Below are positions 23,762-33,017 of a DNA stretch of 64,000 bases, one piece after another. The notes beneath the pieces are model-generated. The model saw only the letters and a program-made list of their open reading frames with translations. It had not been told where the DNA came from and ran no database searches. A program made the position numbers and the translations under genes. Every line of letters begins with the position of its first letter. The stretch's first letter is position 1. Origin of the DNA: Magnetofaba australis IT-1 (lineage in GTDB: Bacteria; Pseudomonadota; Magnetococcia; Magnetococcales; Magnetococcaceae); NCBI RefSeq assembly GCF_002109495.1, contig NZ_LVJN01000019.1, positions 310,001-374,000 of the forward strand. Direction: 5' to 3'.

Positions 23762-24964
23762 ATGGATAGCAAATTCATGAATGTGATTACAAAATATTTC
23801 TCACCACCGCTTATAGGCACTCTATTTACGACATTTTTAGCATGCGCTTCTCTTGCTTTAACTCCTTCTGCAAATGCTTCTCTCTACACAGTCACTGATC
23901 TTGGTACATTAGGTGGCGGATCTCTGAGTACGGAACACACATCAGCAAGAGGCATAAACAATTCAGGTATAGTCACAGGCTACTCTTACAACAGCTCAAG
24001 TGAAAGCCGAGCTTTTTCATGGAGTAGTTCTACTGGCATGCAAGATTTAGGTACACTTGGTGGTTCACACAGTCATGGGTTTGCAATAAATACCAACGGC
24101 GAAGTAGCCGGTCGCGCTCATACCAGCGGCGCTCAATATGAAGCTTTTACATGGTCGTCATCAAATGGAATTCAAAGCTTAGGGACACTAGGGGGGTCAT
24201 CGAGCACATCATATGGAATTAATGATAGTGGCGATGTTGTTGGGGTTTCAGATGTAAGTGGAGTGGATCGTGCTTTTTTATGGACGTCGTCAGGTGGCAT
24301 GCAAGAGTTGACAAGTTTGGGAGGCTCTCTTAGAGATGCTCAAGCTAATGATATTAACAATAGCGGTCAAGTAGTTGGAACTTATGAAACTGCGTCTGGA
24401 GATATGCATGCCTTTTTATGGACTGAAGCTGATGGCATGCAAGACCTGGGGACCTTAGGCGGGGCAAATAGCTATGCGTATGGAATTAATGATAATGGGG
24501 ACATAGTTGGTTCATCATACGTAGCTTCGGATGACGTCTACTCTCAACCCTTCTTATGGACTGCAGATGGAGGGATGCAGAGTTTGGGCACATTGGGGGG
24601 GGCTAAAATAGGCAACACCAGTGTTGCATACGACATAAACAATTCAGGGGATATTGTTGGCGAATCACCAGTAAGTTCAAGTATATCCCATGCATTTCTG
24701 TGGACAGAAAGCTCGGGAATTCAGGATATTGGCAGCATAAGTGGTTACGGAGACTATGATTACTCAAACAACGCAGCATATGCGATCAATGATAGCGGAG
24801 AGATCGTAGGAGCATACAGTACATCAGGAGGGCCGAAGCGTGCTTTTATGCTTGAGTCAACTTCTGTAACTCCACTGCCAGGCACTCTGGGTTTTCTTGG
24901 AATAGGAATCGCCGTATTTTTTTGGGGGGTTAGGACACGCTCATCACGGAGTGTTCCTGCTTAA
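23762..24964 (+). CDS. HAF-repeat secreted protein with PLPG (VPLPA-CTERM-like) sorting tail
   Basis: 400 aa. A signal peptide (hydrophobic LIGTLFTTFLACASLAL, then PSANA) is followed by about seven HAF repeats of roughly 45 residues, each with GTLGG, GINDSGDVVG and AFLW elements, which probably fold as a beta-propeller. The C-terminus has TPLPGTLGFLGIGIAVFFWG followed by RTRSSR: a PLPx motif, a membrane helix and a basic end, the layout recognised by XrtD-type exosortases. An exosortase of that type is encoded 2.5 kb away, so this is its likely substrate. The gene is clearly AT-richer than its neighbours, suggesting recent transfer. Confidence 0.85.
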   Translation: MDSKFMNVITKYFSPPLIGTLFTTFLACASLALTPSANASLYTVTDLGTLGGGSLSTEHTSARGINNSGIVTGYSYNSSSESRAFSWSSSTGMQDLGTLGGSHSHGFAINTNGEVAGRAHTSGAQYEAFTWSSSNGIQSLGTLGGSSSTSYGINDSGDVVGVSDVSGVDRAFLWTSSGGMQELTSLGGSLRDAQANDINNSGQVVGTYETASGDMHAFLWTEADGMQDLGTLGGANSYAYGINDNGDIVGSSYVASDDVYSQPFLWTADGGMQSLGTLGGAKIGNTSVAYDINNSGDIVGESPVSSSISHAFLWTESSGIQDIGSISGYGDYDYSNNAAYAINDSGEIVGAYSTSGGPKRAFMLESTSVTPLPGTLGFLGIGIAVFFWGVRTRSSRSVPA

Positions 24965-25008
24965 CAGTAGCAGCAAGACCAGTTGCAGCTATCTTCATCA
25001 AGACGGGC

Positions 25009-27504
25009 TCACGGATTATGGGCGCTACTAGATTTGGTGGTAGCTGCATTCAGTGCTCCGATAGCATCTTCTACCCCATAAAAGTGCTCTTTATTTTTTA
25101 GTGCAACTTTAAGGTGCTGTTTAGCCTCTTGGTGTTGACCAGCACTCAGATACGCCACACCCAAATGGTAGTGGTGCTCAGCGACTTCAGGGGCCTTGGC
25201 AACGGCCTTCTCCAAGATTGTAATTGCCTCATTATTGCGGCCATTGAGGTAGTAAGCCCAGCCGAGAGTATCCAGAAACGCTGGTTGATTGCTCCCGTCC
25301 AATATCGACGCAACCTGAAGTGCTTTCCGCAGTGATGCCTCAGTTGGGGCATGACGCATCAGAAGCATCGCAAGATTGTTCGCGATCACCTTGTTTTGCG
25401 GCTTCGCCTCCAAGAGCCCTTCATACTCTCGTATCGCATCACCGTATCGCTCGGCTTTTTGGTACAAAAATGCCAGCGCCAACTTCACAGCCAGCTTATC
25501 TGGCTTTTCATCTCTGCTTTTCTCCAGTAGCCCGATTGCACTGGCGGCATCTCCCTTCAGTTCACGTACTCGCGCCAGATGCACCGTTGGGCGTTCCCAC
25601 CCGGGTTTGAGTTTGGATGCTGCTTCAAAATGCACAATCGCCTTATCGTATTGCTTGGTCGCTGAAAACACCTCTCCCAACAGGGTCTGCAGGGAAGCGT
25701 TCTTCGGCGATTTTTGTAGTTCATTTTGTACAAGTTTTACTACTAGTTCCGGCTGGCCAAGAACAAGATAGCTTCTTGTCAGAAGCATAAGCGGTTTGAT
25801 TTTGTCTTGCGATTTTGCCAGGGCATCCCGAAGCGCGTAAACGCTTTTGGTGAACATCTTCATATTGAAGTAGAGTTCACCCTGTAGCATGTGCCCAATT
25901 GGGTTCTCTGGATGAAGCTTTCGAATCTGGCCTGCGGTCTGGATAGCCTCCATCGTTTGACCGGTCAAATGTTGTACGCGGGCTAGCTCAAATAGCGCTG
26001 CAAGGTTTTGATTATCGATCTTCAGCACATCCAGGTAAAGTTTTCCAGCTGGTTCCCACTTCTGAATTTTCGAGTATTGCGCTGCCAGCAGCATTCGAGT
26101 TGGGATATCAAGATTATTAAGACGGACAGCAGACTTGAGATTGCCAATCGCTTTGTCCCTGCTCCCAGTAGCAAGCTGGACTTTTCCCAGGGCTGAATAA
26201 GCCTCAGCGTAAACAGGGTTCAATTTTGTGGCGCGTTCAAATGCGGCAATGGATTCTCTATGGCGTTTCTGGAGTAATGCAATTTGCCCCTGGCGAAGAG
26301 CAGCTATGGCTTGAAGATTGATCAAACCTCTGCCGCCCTCCGTCCATGTTTCCACCTCCTGGAGTATTTCTTGTGCCCGTGTGAGTTCTTTTCTCTTGAT
26401 AAAGAGGCCAGCGAGTTCAATGCGGGCGCTTGCACCAATTATTGACTGGCCTGTGCTCCCAATTAGATTTGTGAAAATGCTCTCAGCCTCCCTGTCATCG
26501 CCAAGTTGCTTGTGAAGTAAGGCCAGAGACATGCGCAGCAGGGGATTCTTGGATGCCCGTTTGATACCCTCCTTCAACGTGTCTACAGCAAGCTTATCAT
26601 TTGATTGGGCTAAGAGCGCATTCGACAACCAAATCCAATGGAGCGCACTTTCAGGTCGGTTCTCAGCTAGAGACTCTAACAGATGAACGCTTCTCTTTTT
26701 CTGATCAAGTGACTCGTAAACTCTGGCGAGCTGGTATGTCAGTAGGGAGTGCTCAGGCTGGTGTGAAAGGGCAGCCTCAAAAACGCGTGCTGCCTCATCT
26801 AGCTTCTGCTCTTTTGCGTATAGCGCGCCCAGAAGAAGGATAGCATCGAGATTCTTGGGGTCTTCAGAAATGAGAAGGTGACTTAGATCAATAGCTTTTT
26901 GTGTCTCCCTCAGCCCTGCCAGAATCTGAGCCTTTTGAACGCGCGCTCTTACATTTGCAGCAGAAACACTCAGAGCGCTTTGGGTCAACCTCAAAGCTTC
27001 GTGGGGGTTCCCCACAAGCAGATTGATGTGCCCCATGAGCATGAGCGCATGAAAATGCTTTGGCTCGAGACGAAGAATCCTCTGAAGATGCTGGACGGCA
27101 TCATTCAAGTCTCGCTTGCGCAAGTAGATCGACGCCAGCGTGAAGTTGGCGTCCACATGCCTGGGATTGATCTGTAATACATTCTGGAAGGCTACTCGGG
27201 CCTTCTCTTCTCTCCCAGCGGTGAGGTGCTCTTTGCCGCGCGCAAAGTGCTCGTCCTGCCTGGCTTTGGGGTCTCCATGGAGTATTCGTTGATAGATTTG
27301 CCCAACTCTATAGACGCTATCTTTGGCAACCCACTTTAGCTCTGCTTTGAAAAGATACCCTGTAACGATCGCCGCACAAACGAGAACGAAGAATACACCG
27401 CTGATAGCAAGGTGATGCCTCTTAGCAAAAAAAAGTACCTTGTTGCGAAGCTTTCCCCTTTTCCTGGCGGCCCTGTCTTCAGCCGATCGGCGTTTATCGG
27501 CCAT
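25009..27504 (-). CDS. Large TPR-repeat protein of the exosortase system (PrsT-like)
   Basis: 831 aa from MADKRRSAEDRAARKRGKL. A basic N-terminus and one membrane helix (HLAISGVFFVLVCAAIVTGYLF) are followed by about twenty TPR units, for example ARVAFQNVLQINPRHVDANFTLASIYLRKRDLNDAVQHLQ. The size and layout match the TPR proteins (PrsT) that accompany exosortases and assist surface-polymer assembly or sorting. The start at 27504 has GAGGAAA upstream; the longer form would overlap the exosortase stop by 38 nt. It is directly downstream of the exosortase gene and overlaps it by 11 nt, so both are in one operon convergent with the HAF gene. Confidence 0.82.
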   Translation of the reverse strand: MADKRRSAEDRAARKRGKLRNKVLFFAKRHHLAISGVFFVLVCAAIVTGYLFKAELKWVAKDSVYRVGQIYQRILHGDPKARQDEHFARGKEHLTAGREEKARVAFQNVLQINPRHVDANFTLASIYLRKRDLNDAVQHLQRILRLEPKHFHALMLMGHINLLVGNPHEALRLTQSALSVSAANVRARVQKAQILAGLRETQKAIDLSHLLISEDPKNLDAILLLGALYAKEQKLDEAARVFEAALSHQPEHSLLTYQLARVYESLDQKKRSVHLLESLAENRPESALHWIWLSNALLAQSNDKLAVDTLKEGIKRASKNPLLRMSLALLHKQLGDDREAESIFTNLIGSTGQSIIGASARIELAGLFIKRKELTRAQEILQEVETWTEGGRGLINLQAIAALRQGQIALLQKRHRESIAAFERATKLNPVYAEAYSALGKVQLATGSRDKAIGNLKSAVRLNNLDIPTRMLLAAQYSKIQKWEPAGKLYLDVLKIDNQNLAALFELARVQHLTGQTMEAIQTAGQIRKLHPENPIGHMLQGELYFNMKMFTKSVYALRDALAKSQDKIKPLMLLTRSYLVLGQPELVVKLVQNELQKSPKNASLQTLLGEVFSATKQYDKAIVHFEAASKLKPGWERPTVHLARVRELKGDAASAIGLLEKSRDEKPDKLAVKLALAFLYQKAERYGDAIREYEGLLEAKPQNKVIANNLAMLLMRHAPTEASLRKALQVASILDGSNQPAFLDTLGWAYYLNGRNNEAITILEKAVAKAPEVAEHHYHLGVAYLSAGQHQEAKQHLKVALKNKEHFYGVEDAIGALNAATTKSSSAHNP

Positions 27505-29086
27505 GTGGTTTCCTCGGAATGTGTACTTCAATTAGTGGGTAAATATTCTTAATGAAACCAAGAATGCGACTATCCGCAGCCGCGACTGCTTCGGCAGGAG
27601 CGACTGCCCCCATAATACGGATGAGCGCGCCATCTGTTCGTTTCTGGCTGTATTGATCACGTAAATAGCGTACACGCGTCAAAAAGTCAGTGCTGCTATC
27701 CACTGGTGTGTCCAAGCCCTGAAGCCTAAACCAAAAATAGGCTATGACTTTCTCTGTTCCCTCTAGGGACTCCAGCCTGTTTAGGGTCAATGAGCGACCA
27801 TCTCCTAACTTAAGAGAAACCTGCTCCATTAGGAGTTGCTTCGATCCGTGAGCAGGAAGGCAATACTGGGGAGAGTGAATCCATGATCCAGATGTTTTGT
27901 CCACATAGTAGGCCATGTGGAGGTTGACGATATCGCCGGATGAGTTGTGGAAGTCCATTAACAAATAGTCTTCAGGGTTGAGTGATCGTAAGGTTCTGTC
28001 AGGCAATTGGCGGAGAACTCCTTGCCAGTCTCCGACCTCCTCAGGAAAGAACGCGAACCGAGTCCTTTCAAGATGTTTCGATACCGTAGCGTGGATGCCG
28101 CTCTGCTGTTTTTCGTAATGCGCTGTGTGCATATACACGGCAAATACGCTAAGTAGGGTTAGCGTCACTAACGCTTGAGGCTGGGCCTTTCTCCTACCGG
28201 AATGTGACAGCGTGAGCGATCCAGACTTTCGGCTTGTCAAATCTTGGGCCAGAACGAATCCCCCCAGAATGCGAATTTCAAGCAATAACAGTCCGATGCT
28301 GATTCCGTAGATCACCCATCCCTCAAGATCGTGGAACAGTCCTTCCGCCATTTCAATTCCCCAGCGATCCACCAGAACGCCAGTCACTCCAATGCGCAGG
28401 CTGTTCATGACAACCGCAATGGGGATGCTTGAGAGGAGAATGATGGCGCGCTTCCACAGGGGGGCTGGGAACAGATACGCGGCTAACGAGGAGATGACCG
28501 TGAGAGGGAAAAGATAGCGCAAACCGTTGCAGGCTTCCGCAACTTCCAGTTTGTGTTCGCCAAGGTCGATGACGTTTCCATTGAGGTAAACATCAACATC
28601 GCAGGCGCGAATGAATGCCACGCCCCATTCTGACGAAATGAACTGTAGCGAAAGCGATAGCCAGTCATAGATGAACCACGGCAGAGGCACCATGAACAGC
28701 AGGAACACGAGTGGCATCGCTATATGCTTGAAACGGCACCAGCCCATACTCGCCCATGCTGTCCCAAATAGCGCAAGCATAAAGCCGTAGAGAATCATTG
28801 TGCGACTAAGCAGCATATTCCCTAATGTGGATGCGGCCAGCGCAATAATCAGGATGAGGACGCCCCACCAAGAGCCTGCGGGAGGTGCATGCTGAAGCGC
28901 GTCGCGTTTACGCCAAACCATCCACGCCACGGCGAGCGGAATCAGGAATCCGTACTCGTACTCTGCCGAGGTGCGCCAGATTTGCTCCATTCGCAGCAGG
29001 TCATCGTGGAATCCGACACCGAAGAGCAGACCGGAGCAGAGCCAAAAGATGACTGAGCGATTGAGTTTTTTTGTAGGGGAACTCAT
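27494..29086 (-). CDS. xrtD: Exosortase XrtD-type (exosortase fused to EpsI-like domain)
   Basis: 530 aa. The N-terminal 290 residues are a multi-pass membrane domain with the exosortase catalytic residues: Cys in EVAEACNGLRYLFPL, Arg in VVMNSLRIGVTG and His in FHDLEGWVIYGI. The last 200 residues are an EpsI-like periplasmic domain (DWQGVLRQLPDR, YYVDKTSGSWIHSPQYCLPAHG, EKVIAYFWFRLQG). This fusion is the hallmark of XrtD, the VPLPA-CTERM-specific exosortase. It should cut the C-terminal tail of substrates such as the HAF protein nearby and move them to the envelope. Confidence 0.85.
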   Translation of the reverse strand: MSSPTKKLNRSVIFWLCSGLLFGVGFHDDLLRMEQIWRTSAEYEYGFLIPLAVAWMVWRKRDALQHAPPAGSWWGVLILIIALAASTLGNMLLSRTMILYGFMLALFGTAWASMGWCRFKHIAMPLVFLLFMVPLPWFIYDWLSLSLQFISSEWGVAFIRACDVDVYLNGNVIDLGEHKLEVAEACNGLRYLFPLTVISSLAAYLFPAPLWKRAIILLSSIPIAVVMNSLRIGVTGVLVDRWGIEMAEGLFHDLEGWVIYGISIGLLLLEIRILGGFVLAQDLTSRKSGSLTLSHSGRRKAQPQALVTLTLLSVFAVYMHTAHYEKQQSGIHATVSKHLERTRFAFFPEEVGDWQGVLRQLPDRTLRSLNPEDYLLMDFHNSSGDIVNLHMAYYVDKTSGSWIHSPQYCLPAHGSKQLLMEQVSLKLGDGRSLTLNRLESLEGTEKVIAYFWFRLQGLDTPVDSSTDFLTRVRYLRDQYSQKRTDGALIRIMGAVAPAEAVAAADSRILGFIKNIYPLIEVHIPRKPHGR

Positions 29087-29540
29087 CTTTTTGTGCTGGG
29101 AGGGAGCAAGGTCAATTTGATCTCTTTGATAATAAGTATATGTATTTGTATGTTTTTGTGTCTGGCGATAATCAGTGTGAAACTCAGTTTATCCGGTTTA
29201 AGCATTATCTCAAATGCTTCTGGATTGCCGCACTACTAAGGCTAAGTGATCTCGCTCTCTTTTGCTTGAGAGTTTGATTTCGTTGTGGACATCACGCGCC
29301 ACCCAATATTTCGTGGCAAAGGTCCGAAATTGCCATATTTGTTAGGCGCTGTTTTCACTCATGATTTTACGAGCCAGTCCGAACTTCAAGTGCGGACCCG
29401 GTCCGAACTTGCCAGAGACAGAGAGCAAAAGCGGGGAGATTCCCTGCTTTCTGGGCTTGTGAGGTCCGAACCTTGCGATCACGACATTCACGACGCGCTG
29501 GTCGCTAAGCATTGGAATCATTGCCAAATTCCAGACACAC
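29087..29540. other. Non-coding stretch between xrtD and ssrA terminator
   Basis: About 450 bp. The part next to xrtD (29110-29260) is AT-rich and should hold its promoter. The rest contains GTCCGAAC-type words repeated four times (about 29319, 29378, 29402 and 29464) but no supported gene. Confidence 0.35.
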
Positions 29541-29566
29541 AAAAGCCGCCTCGGAGGGCGGCTTTT
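29541..29566 (-). terminator. Terminator of ssrA
   Basis: AAAAGCCGCC and its complement flank a 6-nt loop, 30 nt after the 3' end of the tmRNA. The minus-strand copy ends in CTTTTGTG, as expected of an intrinsic terminator. Confidence 0.75.
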
Positions 29567-29595
29567 GGCCAGAGATAGGTTCTCTGGAACCTGAT

Positions 29596-29959
29596 TGGTG
29601 GAGGCGCCGGGAGTCGAACCCGGGTCCGCAATGCGTAATAAGGCGTGAGGAGTTACGACTATTCTTCCGGCATAGCTGCGCGCGAACGTTTCAGCCGGGT
29701 GTCGGCGCGCCCCCGTAACCTCGGAGAACTGGTCGCCCTTGGATTTCAACCGGCCTGCGAATTCCGGCTTGACCCTATCCGAAGACTTCTGTTGCCGGGC
29801 CCAGGTCGGGGCCCCGCTATTACTGCGGTTTAGGCCGCAGCAAGAGCCGGAGCGTAGTGCTCGTCGTTGGCAATTGTGAATTTGGGCCCATTAAGGCGGT
29901 CCCCAATGCCTAGTCGCCTCAGCGTCCGTTCCACACCCCGTCGAAGCCGTTTCGCCCCC
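29596..29959 (-). ncRNA. ssrA: tmRNA (one-piece), tag ANDEHYAPALAAA
   Basis: The minus strand starts GGGGGCGAAACGGCTTCGAC, the standard tmRNA 5' end, and finishes with GGGAGTCGAACCCGGG-type T arm and the encoded ending CTCCACCA. The two ends pair as an acceptor stem. The tag frame at 29871-29830 reads ANDEHYAPALAAA followed by TAA, with the usual alphaproteobacterial look and an AAA degron. tmRNA rescues stalled ribosomes with SmpB and marks the protein for degradation. The gene is one continuous RNA, whereas most alphaproteobacteria have a permuted two-piece tmRNA. Confidence 0.93.
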
Positions 29960-30084
29960 ACATGATGTCATCAGACTGTCCTTCAGTATGCCCCAAGCGG
30001 TCGGGGATTGCTATGAAATTTCATCGCGCCCGCATTCGCCGAGCCTTGCCCAGGCGTGCGTGTGAACAGTACAGTAGCCGCACT

Positions 30085-31338
30085 ATGGATAAGATCCTCG
30101 TTCGCGGCGGCAAGCCGCTACATGGCAACGTGCCCATCAGTGGGGCCAAAAACGCCGCTCTGCCCGAGCTGGCGGCGGCGCTGCTGACTGCGGATACGCT
30201 CACCCTCACCAATCTGCCGCATCTGCGCGATGTGACCACCATGCTGAACCTATTAGGACAGCATGGGGCGTCCATCACCGTGGATGAGAAGCTCGGCGTG
30301 GGCATCGAGTCGTCCAAAATCAATAACACCATGGCTCCCTACGACCTGGTGCGCACCATGCGCGCCTCGGTGCTGGTGATGGGGCCGCTGGTGGCCGCCC
30401 ACGGCCATGCGGAGATCTCCCTGCCCGGCGGCTGCGCCATTGGCTCGCGCCCCATCAATCTGCACCTGATGGGGCTGGAGAAGATGGGCGCCGAGGTGCA
30501 GCTGGAGTCCGGCTATGTGCGAGTGAAGGCCAATCGCCTCAAAGGCGCGCGCATTGTGTTCGATATCGTCACTGTCACCGGTTGCGAAAACCTGATGATG
30601 GCCGCAGCCCTGGCCAAAGGGACCACTGTGCTGGAGAACGCCGCCTGCGAACCGGAGGTGGTGGACCTGGCCAATATGCTCAACGCCATGGGCGCCAAGA
30701 TCCACGGTGCAGGCACGCCGACCATGACCATTGAAGGGGTCGACTCCCTTCACGGCGCCACCCATCCGGTGCTGCCCGACCGCATCGAGGCGGGCACCTT
30801 CATGATGGCGGGCGCGGCCACTGGCGGCGATGTCACTGTGACCGGCCTCAACGGCGCCATGCTGGAGTCTCCCATTGAGAAGATGCGCGAGATGGGCTGC
30901 ATCATCGAAGAGGGGCCCGACTACATTCGCACCCGGGTGGAGAAGCCGCTGCGCGGCGTGGATGTGACCACCCAGCCCTATCCCGGCTTCCCCACCGACC
31001 TGCAGGCGCAGATCATGGTGCTCAACTGTGTGGCCCAAGGCGCCGGACAGGTGACAGAGACCATTTTTGAAAACCGCTTTATGCACGTCTCCGAGTTGCA
31101 GCGCATGGGCGCCGACATCACCGTACACGGCAATGCGGCGCTGGTGCGCGGCGGCAAGCCCATGGCGGGCGCGCCGGTGATGGCCACCGATCTGCGCGCT
31201 TCGGCCAGTCTGGTCATCGCCGGGCTCTGCGCCGAGGGCGAAACCCAGATCAATCGCGTCTATCACATCGATCGCGGCTATGAGCGCATCGAAGAGAAGT
31301 TTCTCATGCTCGGGGCGGACATTCAGCGGCTTTCTTGA
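30085..31338 (+). CDS. murA: UDP-N-acetylglucosamine 1-carboxyvinyltransferase
   Basis: 417 aa from [27 protein letters not shown]. It joins enolpyruvate to UDP-GlcNAc, the first committed step of peptidoglycan synthesis, in the cytoplasm. The catalytic loop Cys is in [28 protein letters not shown] and GFPTDLQAQ are further family signatures, and [13 protein letters not shown] is near the end. An in-frame upstream extension of 41 residues lacks family similarity, so the start is set at 30085. The stop is followed by a dispersed repeat and hisD. Confidence 0.95.
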   Translation: MDKILVRGGKPLHGNVPISGAKNAALPELAAALLTADTLTLTNLPHLRDVTTMLNLLGQHGASITVDEKLGVGIESSKINNTMAPYDLVRTMRASVLVMGPLVAAHGHAEISLPGGCAIGSRPINLHLMGLEKMGAEVQLESGYVRVKANRLKGARIVFDIVTVTGCENLMMAAALAKGTTVLENAACEPEVVDLANMLNAMGAKIHGAGTPTMTIEGVDSLHGATHPVLPDRIEAGTFMMAGAATGGDVTVTGLNGAMLESPIEKMREMGCIIEEGPDYIRTRVEKPLRGVDVTTQPYPGFPTDLQAQIMVLNCVAQGAGQVTETIFENRFMHVSELQRMGADITVHGNAALVRGGKPMAGAPVMATDLRASASLVIAGLCAEGETQINRVYHIDRGYERIEEKFLMLGADIQRLS

Positions 31339-31371
31339 TATGTAAAACGCTGGTTGGAAGATGAAAGATGT

Positions 31372-31465
31372 TGGGGCGCTGCCCCAAACCCCGCCAGGGC
31401 GCCGCCCTGGACCCGCGAGGGCTCTGCCCTCGACCCGCAAGGGGAATGATTCCCCTTGACCCCCG
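31372..31465. repeat. Dispersed hairpin repeat, partial copy
   Basis: A string of short hairpins (GGGGCGCTGCCCC, CCAGGGCGCCGCCCTGG, GAGGGCTCTGCCCTC, AAGGGGAATGATTCCCCTT) separated by ACCCCGC/GACCCGC. The same modules recur at 40684-40981, 51045-51199 and 59005-59105. Confidence 0.6.
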
Positions 31466-31558
31466 TTAGTTTGACTCCGCGCCTGCGTCAAGATTTGCTC
31501 CTGGACTCGACGAATCTTGCGAGAATTGACCCCTATAAAAGACTGATGGAGAGCTCTC

Positions 31559-32875
31559 ATGGCTGATCTGGCCATTACCCGACTCAACAGCCAGGACGCC
31601 GATTTCGACGCCCGCTTCGCCCAACTGGTGACCTGGGACGCCGGCGATATGGCGCAGATCGAAAAGACCGTGGCCGACATCATCGCCGATGTGCGCGCCC
31701 ACGGCGACGCCGCCGTGGCCGACTACACCCAACGCTTCGACAAGATCGACGTCCACGCGCTGGGTCTGGAGTTCACCGAGGCCGATATCGACGCCGCCAT
31801 CGCCGAAGTTCCCCCCGCCGAACTGGAGGCCCTCAAAGAGGCCGCCGAGCGCATCCGCGCCTATCACCAGTGGCAACTGCCGCAGCTGGGCAATCATGAG
31901 TTCCGCGACGCCGCTGGGGCCATGCTGGGTCAGCGCGTGGCCCCGCTGCAACGGGCCGGACTCTACGTGCCGGGCGGGCGCGCCAGCTACCCCTCGTCGG
32001 TGCTGATGAACGCTATTCCGGCCAAAGTCGCCGGGGTGGAGGAGCTGATCATGGCGGTGCCCACGCCCAATGGCGAGGTCAACCCGCTGATCCTGGCCGC
32101 CGCGCGCATCGCCGGGGTGGATCGCGCCTTCCGCATGGGCGGGGCCCAGGCGGTGGCGGCCATGGCTTATGGCACGCAGAGCGTCCCGGGGGTGGATAAG
32201 ATCGTCGGCCCGGGCAACATCTATGTGGCCATGGCCAAGCGCCAGGTGTTTGGTCAGGTGGGCATCGACATGATCGCCGGACCGTCGGAGATCCTGGTGG
32301 TGGCGGATAATCAGAACGATCCCCGTTGGATCGCCGCCGATCTGCTGTCCCAGGCCGAACACGATCCCGATGCGCAGTCGATCCTGATCACCGATGACGC
32401 CGACTTCGCCGACCGCGTGGAGGCGGCCATCGAGGCGCATCTGCTCAGTCTGAGCCGCACCGAAATCTGCCTGCAATCCCTCAATGAGCGCGGCGGCGTG
32501 ATTATTGTGCCGGATCTGGAGGAGGGCGCGCGCATCGCCTCCCGCGTGGCGCCGGAGCACTTGGAGTTGGCGGTGGCCGACCCACGCGCGCTGTTGCCGC
32601 TGATCCGCAATGCCGGCGCGATCTTCCTGGGTCGTTACACCCCCGAGGCGGTGGGCGACTATGTGGCGGGTCCCAATCACGTGCTGCCCACCAATGGCAC
32701 CGCGCGCTTCTCCAACCCTTTGGGGGTGCATGACTTTATCACCCGCACCAGCTTGATCGATTGCTCCCCCGAGGCGTTGCGATGCATCGGTCCGGGGGCG
32801 TCGGTTTTGGCCGCCTCCGAGGGGTTGACGGCGCACCAATTGAGCGTGGATCTGCGTCTGCGCGAGGCCGATTAA
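31559..32875 (+). CDS. hisD: Histidinol dehydrogenase
   Basis: 438 aa. Catalyses the last two oxidations of histidine synthesis, histidinol to histidine, with zinc and NAD. Family signatures include [69 protein letters not shown] (Gln/His zinc ligands) and [21 protein letters not shown]. The length is normal. GGAGAG precedes the ATG. The murA-hisD neighbourhood is common in alphaproteobacteria. Confidence 0.95.
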   Translation: MADLAITRLNSQDADFDARFAQLVTWDAGDMAQIEKTVADIIADVRAHGDAAVADYTQRFDKIDVHALGLEFTEADIDAAIAEVPPAELEALKEAAERIRAYHQWQLPQLGNHEFRDAAGAMLGQRVAPLQRAGLYVPGGRASYPSSVLMNAIPAKVAGVEELIMAVPTPNGEVNPLILAAARIAGVDRAFRMGGAQAVAAMAYGTQSVPGVDKIVGPGNIYVAMAKRQVFGQVGIDMIAGPSEILVVADNQNDPRWIAADLLSQAEHDPDAQSILITDDADFADRVEAAIEAHLLSLSRTEICLQSLNERGGVIIVPDLEEGARIASRVAPEHLELAVADPRALLPLIRNAGAIFLGRYTPEAVGDYVAGPNHVLPTNGTARFSNPLGVHDFITRTSLIDCSPEALRCIGPGASVLAASEGLTAHQLSVDLRLREAD

Positions 32876-33017
32876 GAGCAGTGGCGCAATCGAAAAGGCG
32901 TCATGGGACATTCCCAATAAATTGTGTGGAGAACGTTTTTTGCAGGGCGTTTTTCCGTGTGATGGCGTAAGCTAAGGCTTTTGCCGTCGCGCCAATTTCG
33001 TTGAGGGACCCGCTGTT

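Noticed and set aside
29342-29749. A 135-codon minus frame overlapping the tmRNA
   Set aside because: It runs through the conserved tRNA-like end of ssrA and its terminator, so it cannot be a conserved protein gene.
29596-29959. ssrA considered as the integration site of the prophage
   Set aside because: The recombinase end of the element is at about 23.5 kb, 6 kb away, and the tmRNA 3' end shows no duplicated fragment in the window.
30253-31683. A 476-codon open frame on the minus strand across murA
   Set aside because: Antisense to a complete murA; rich in His and Gln runs typical of mirrored GC-rich codons and without family similarity.
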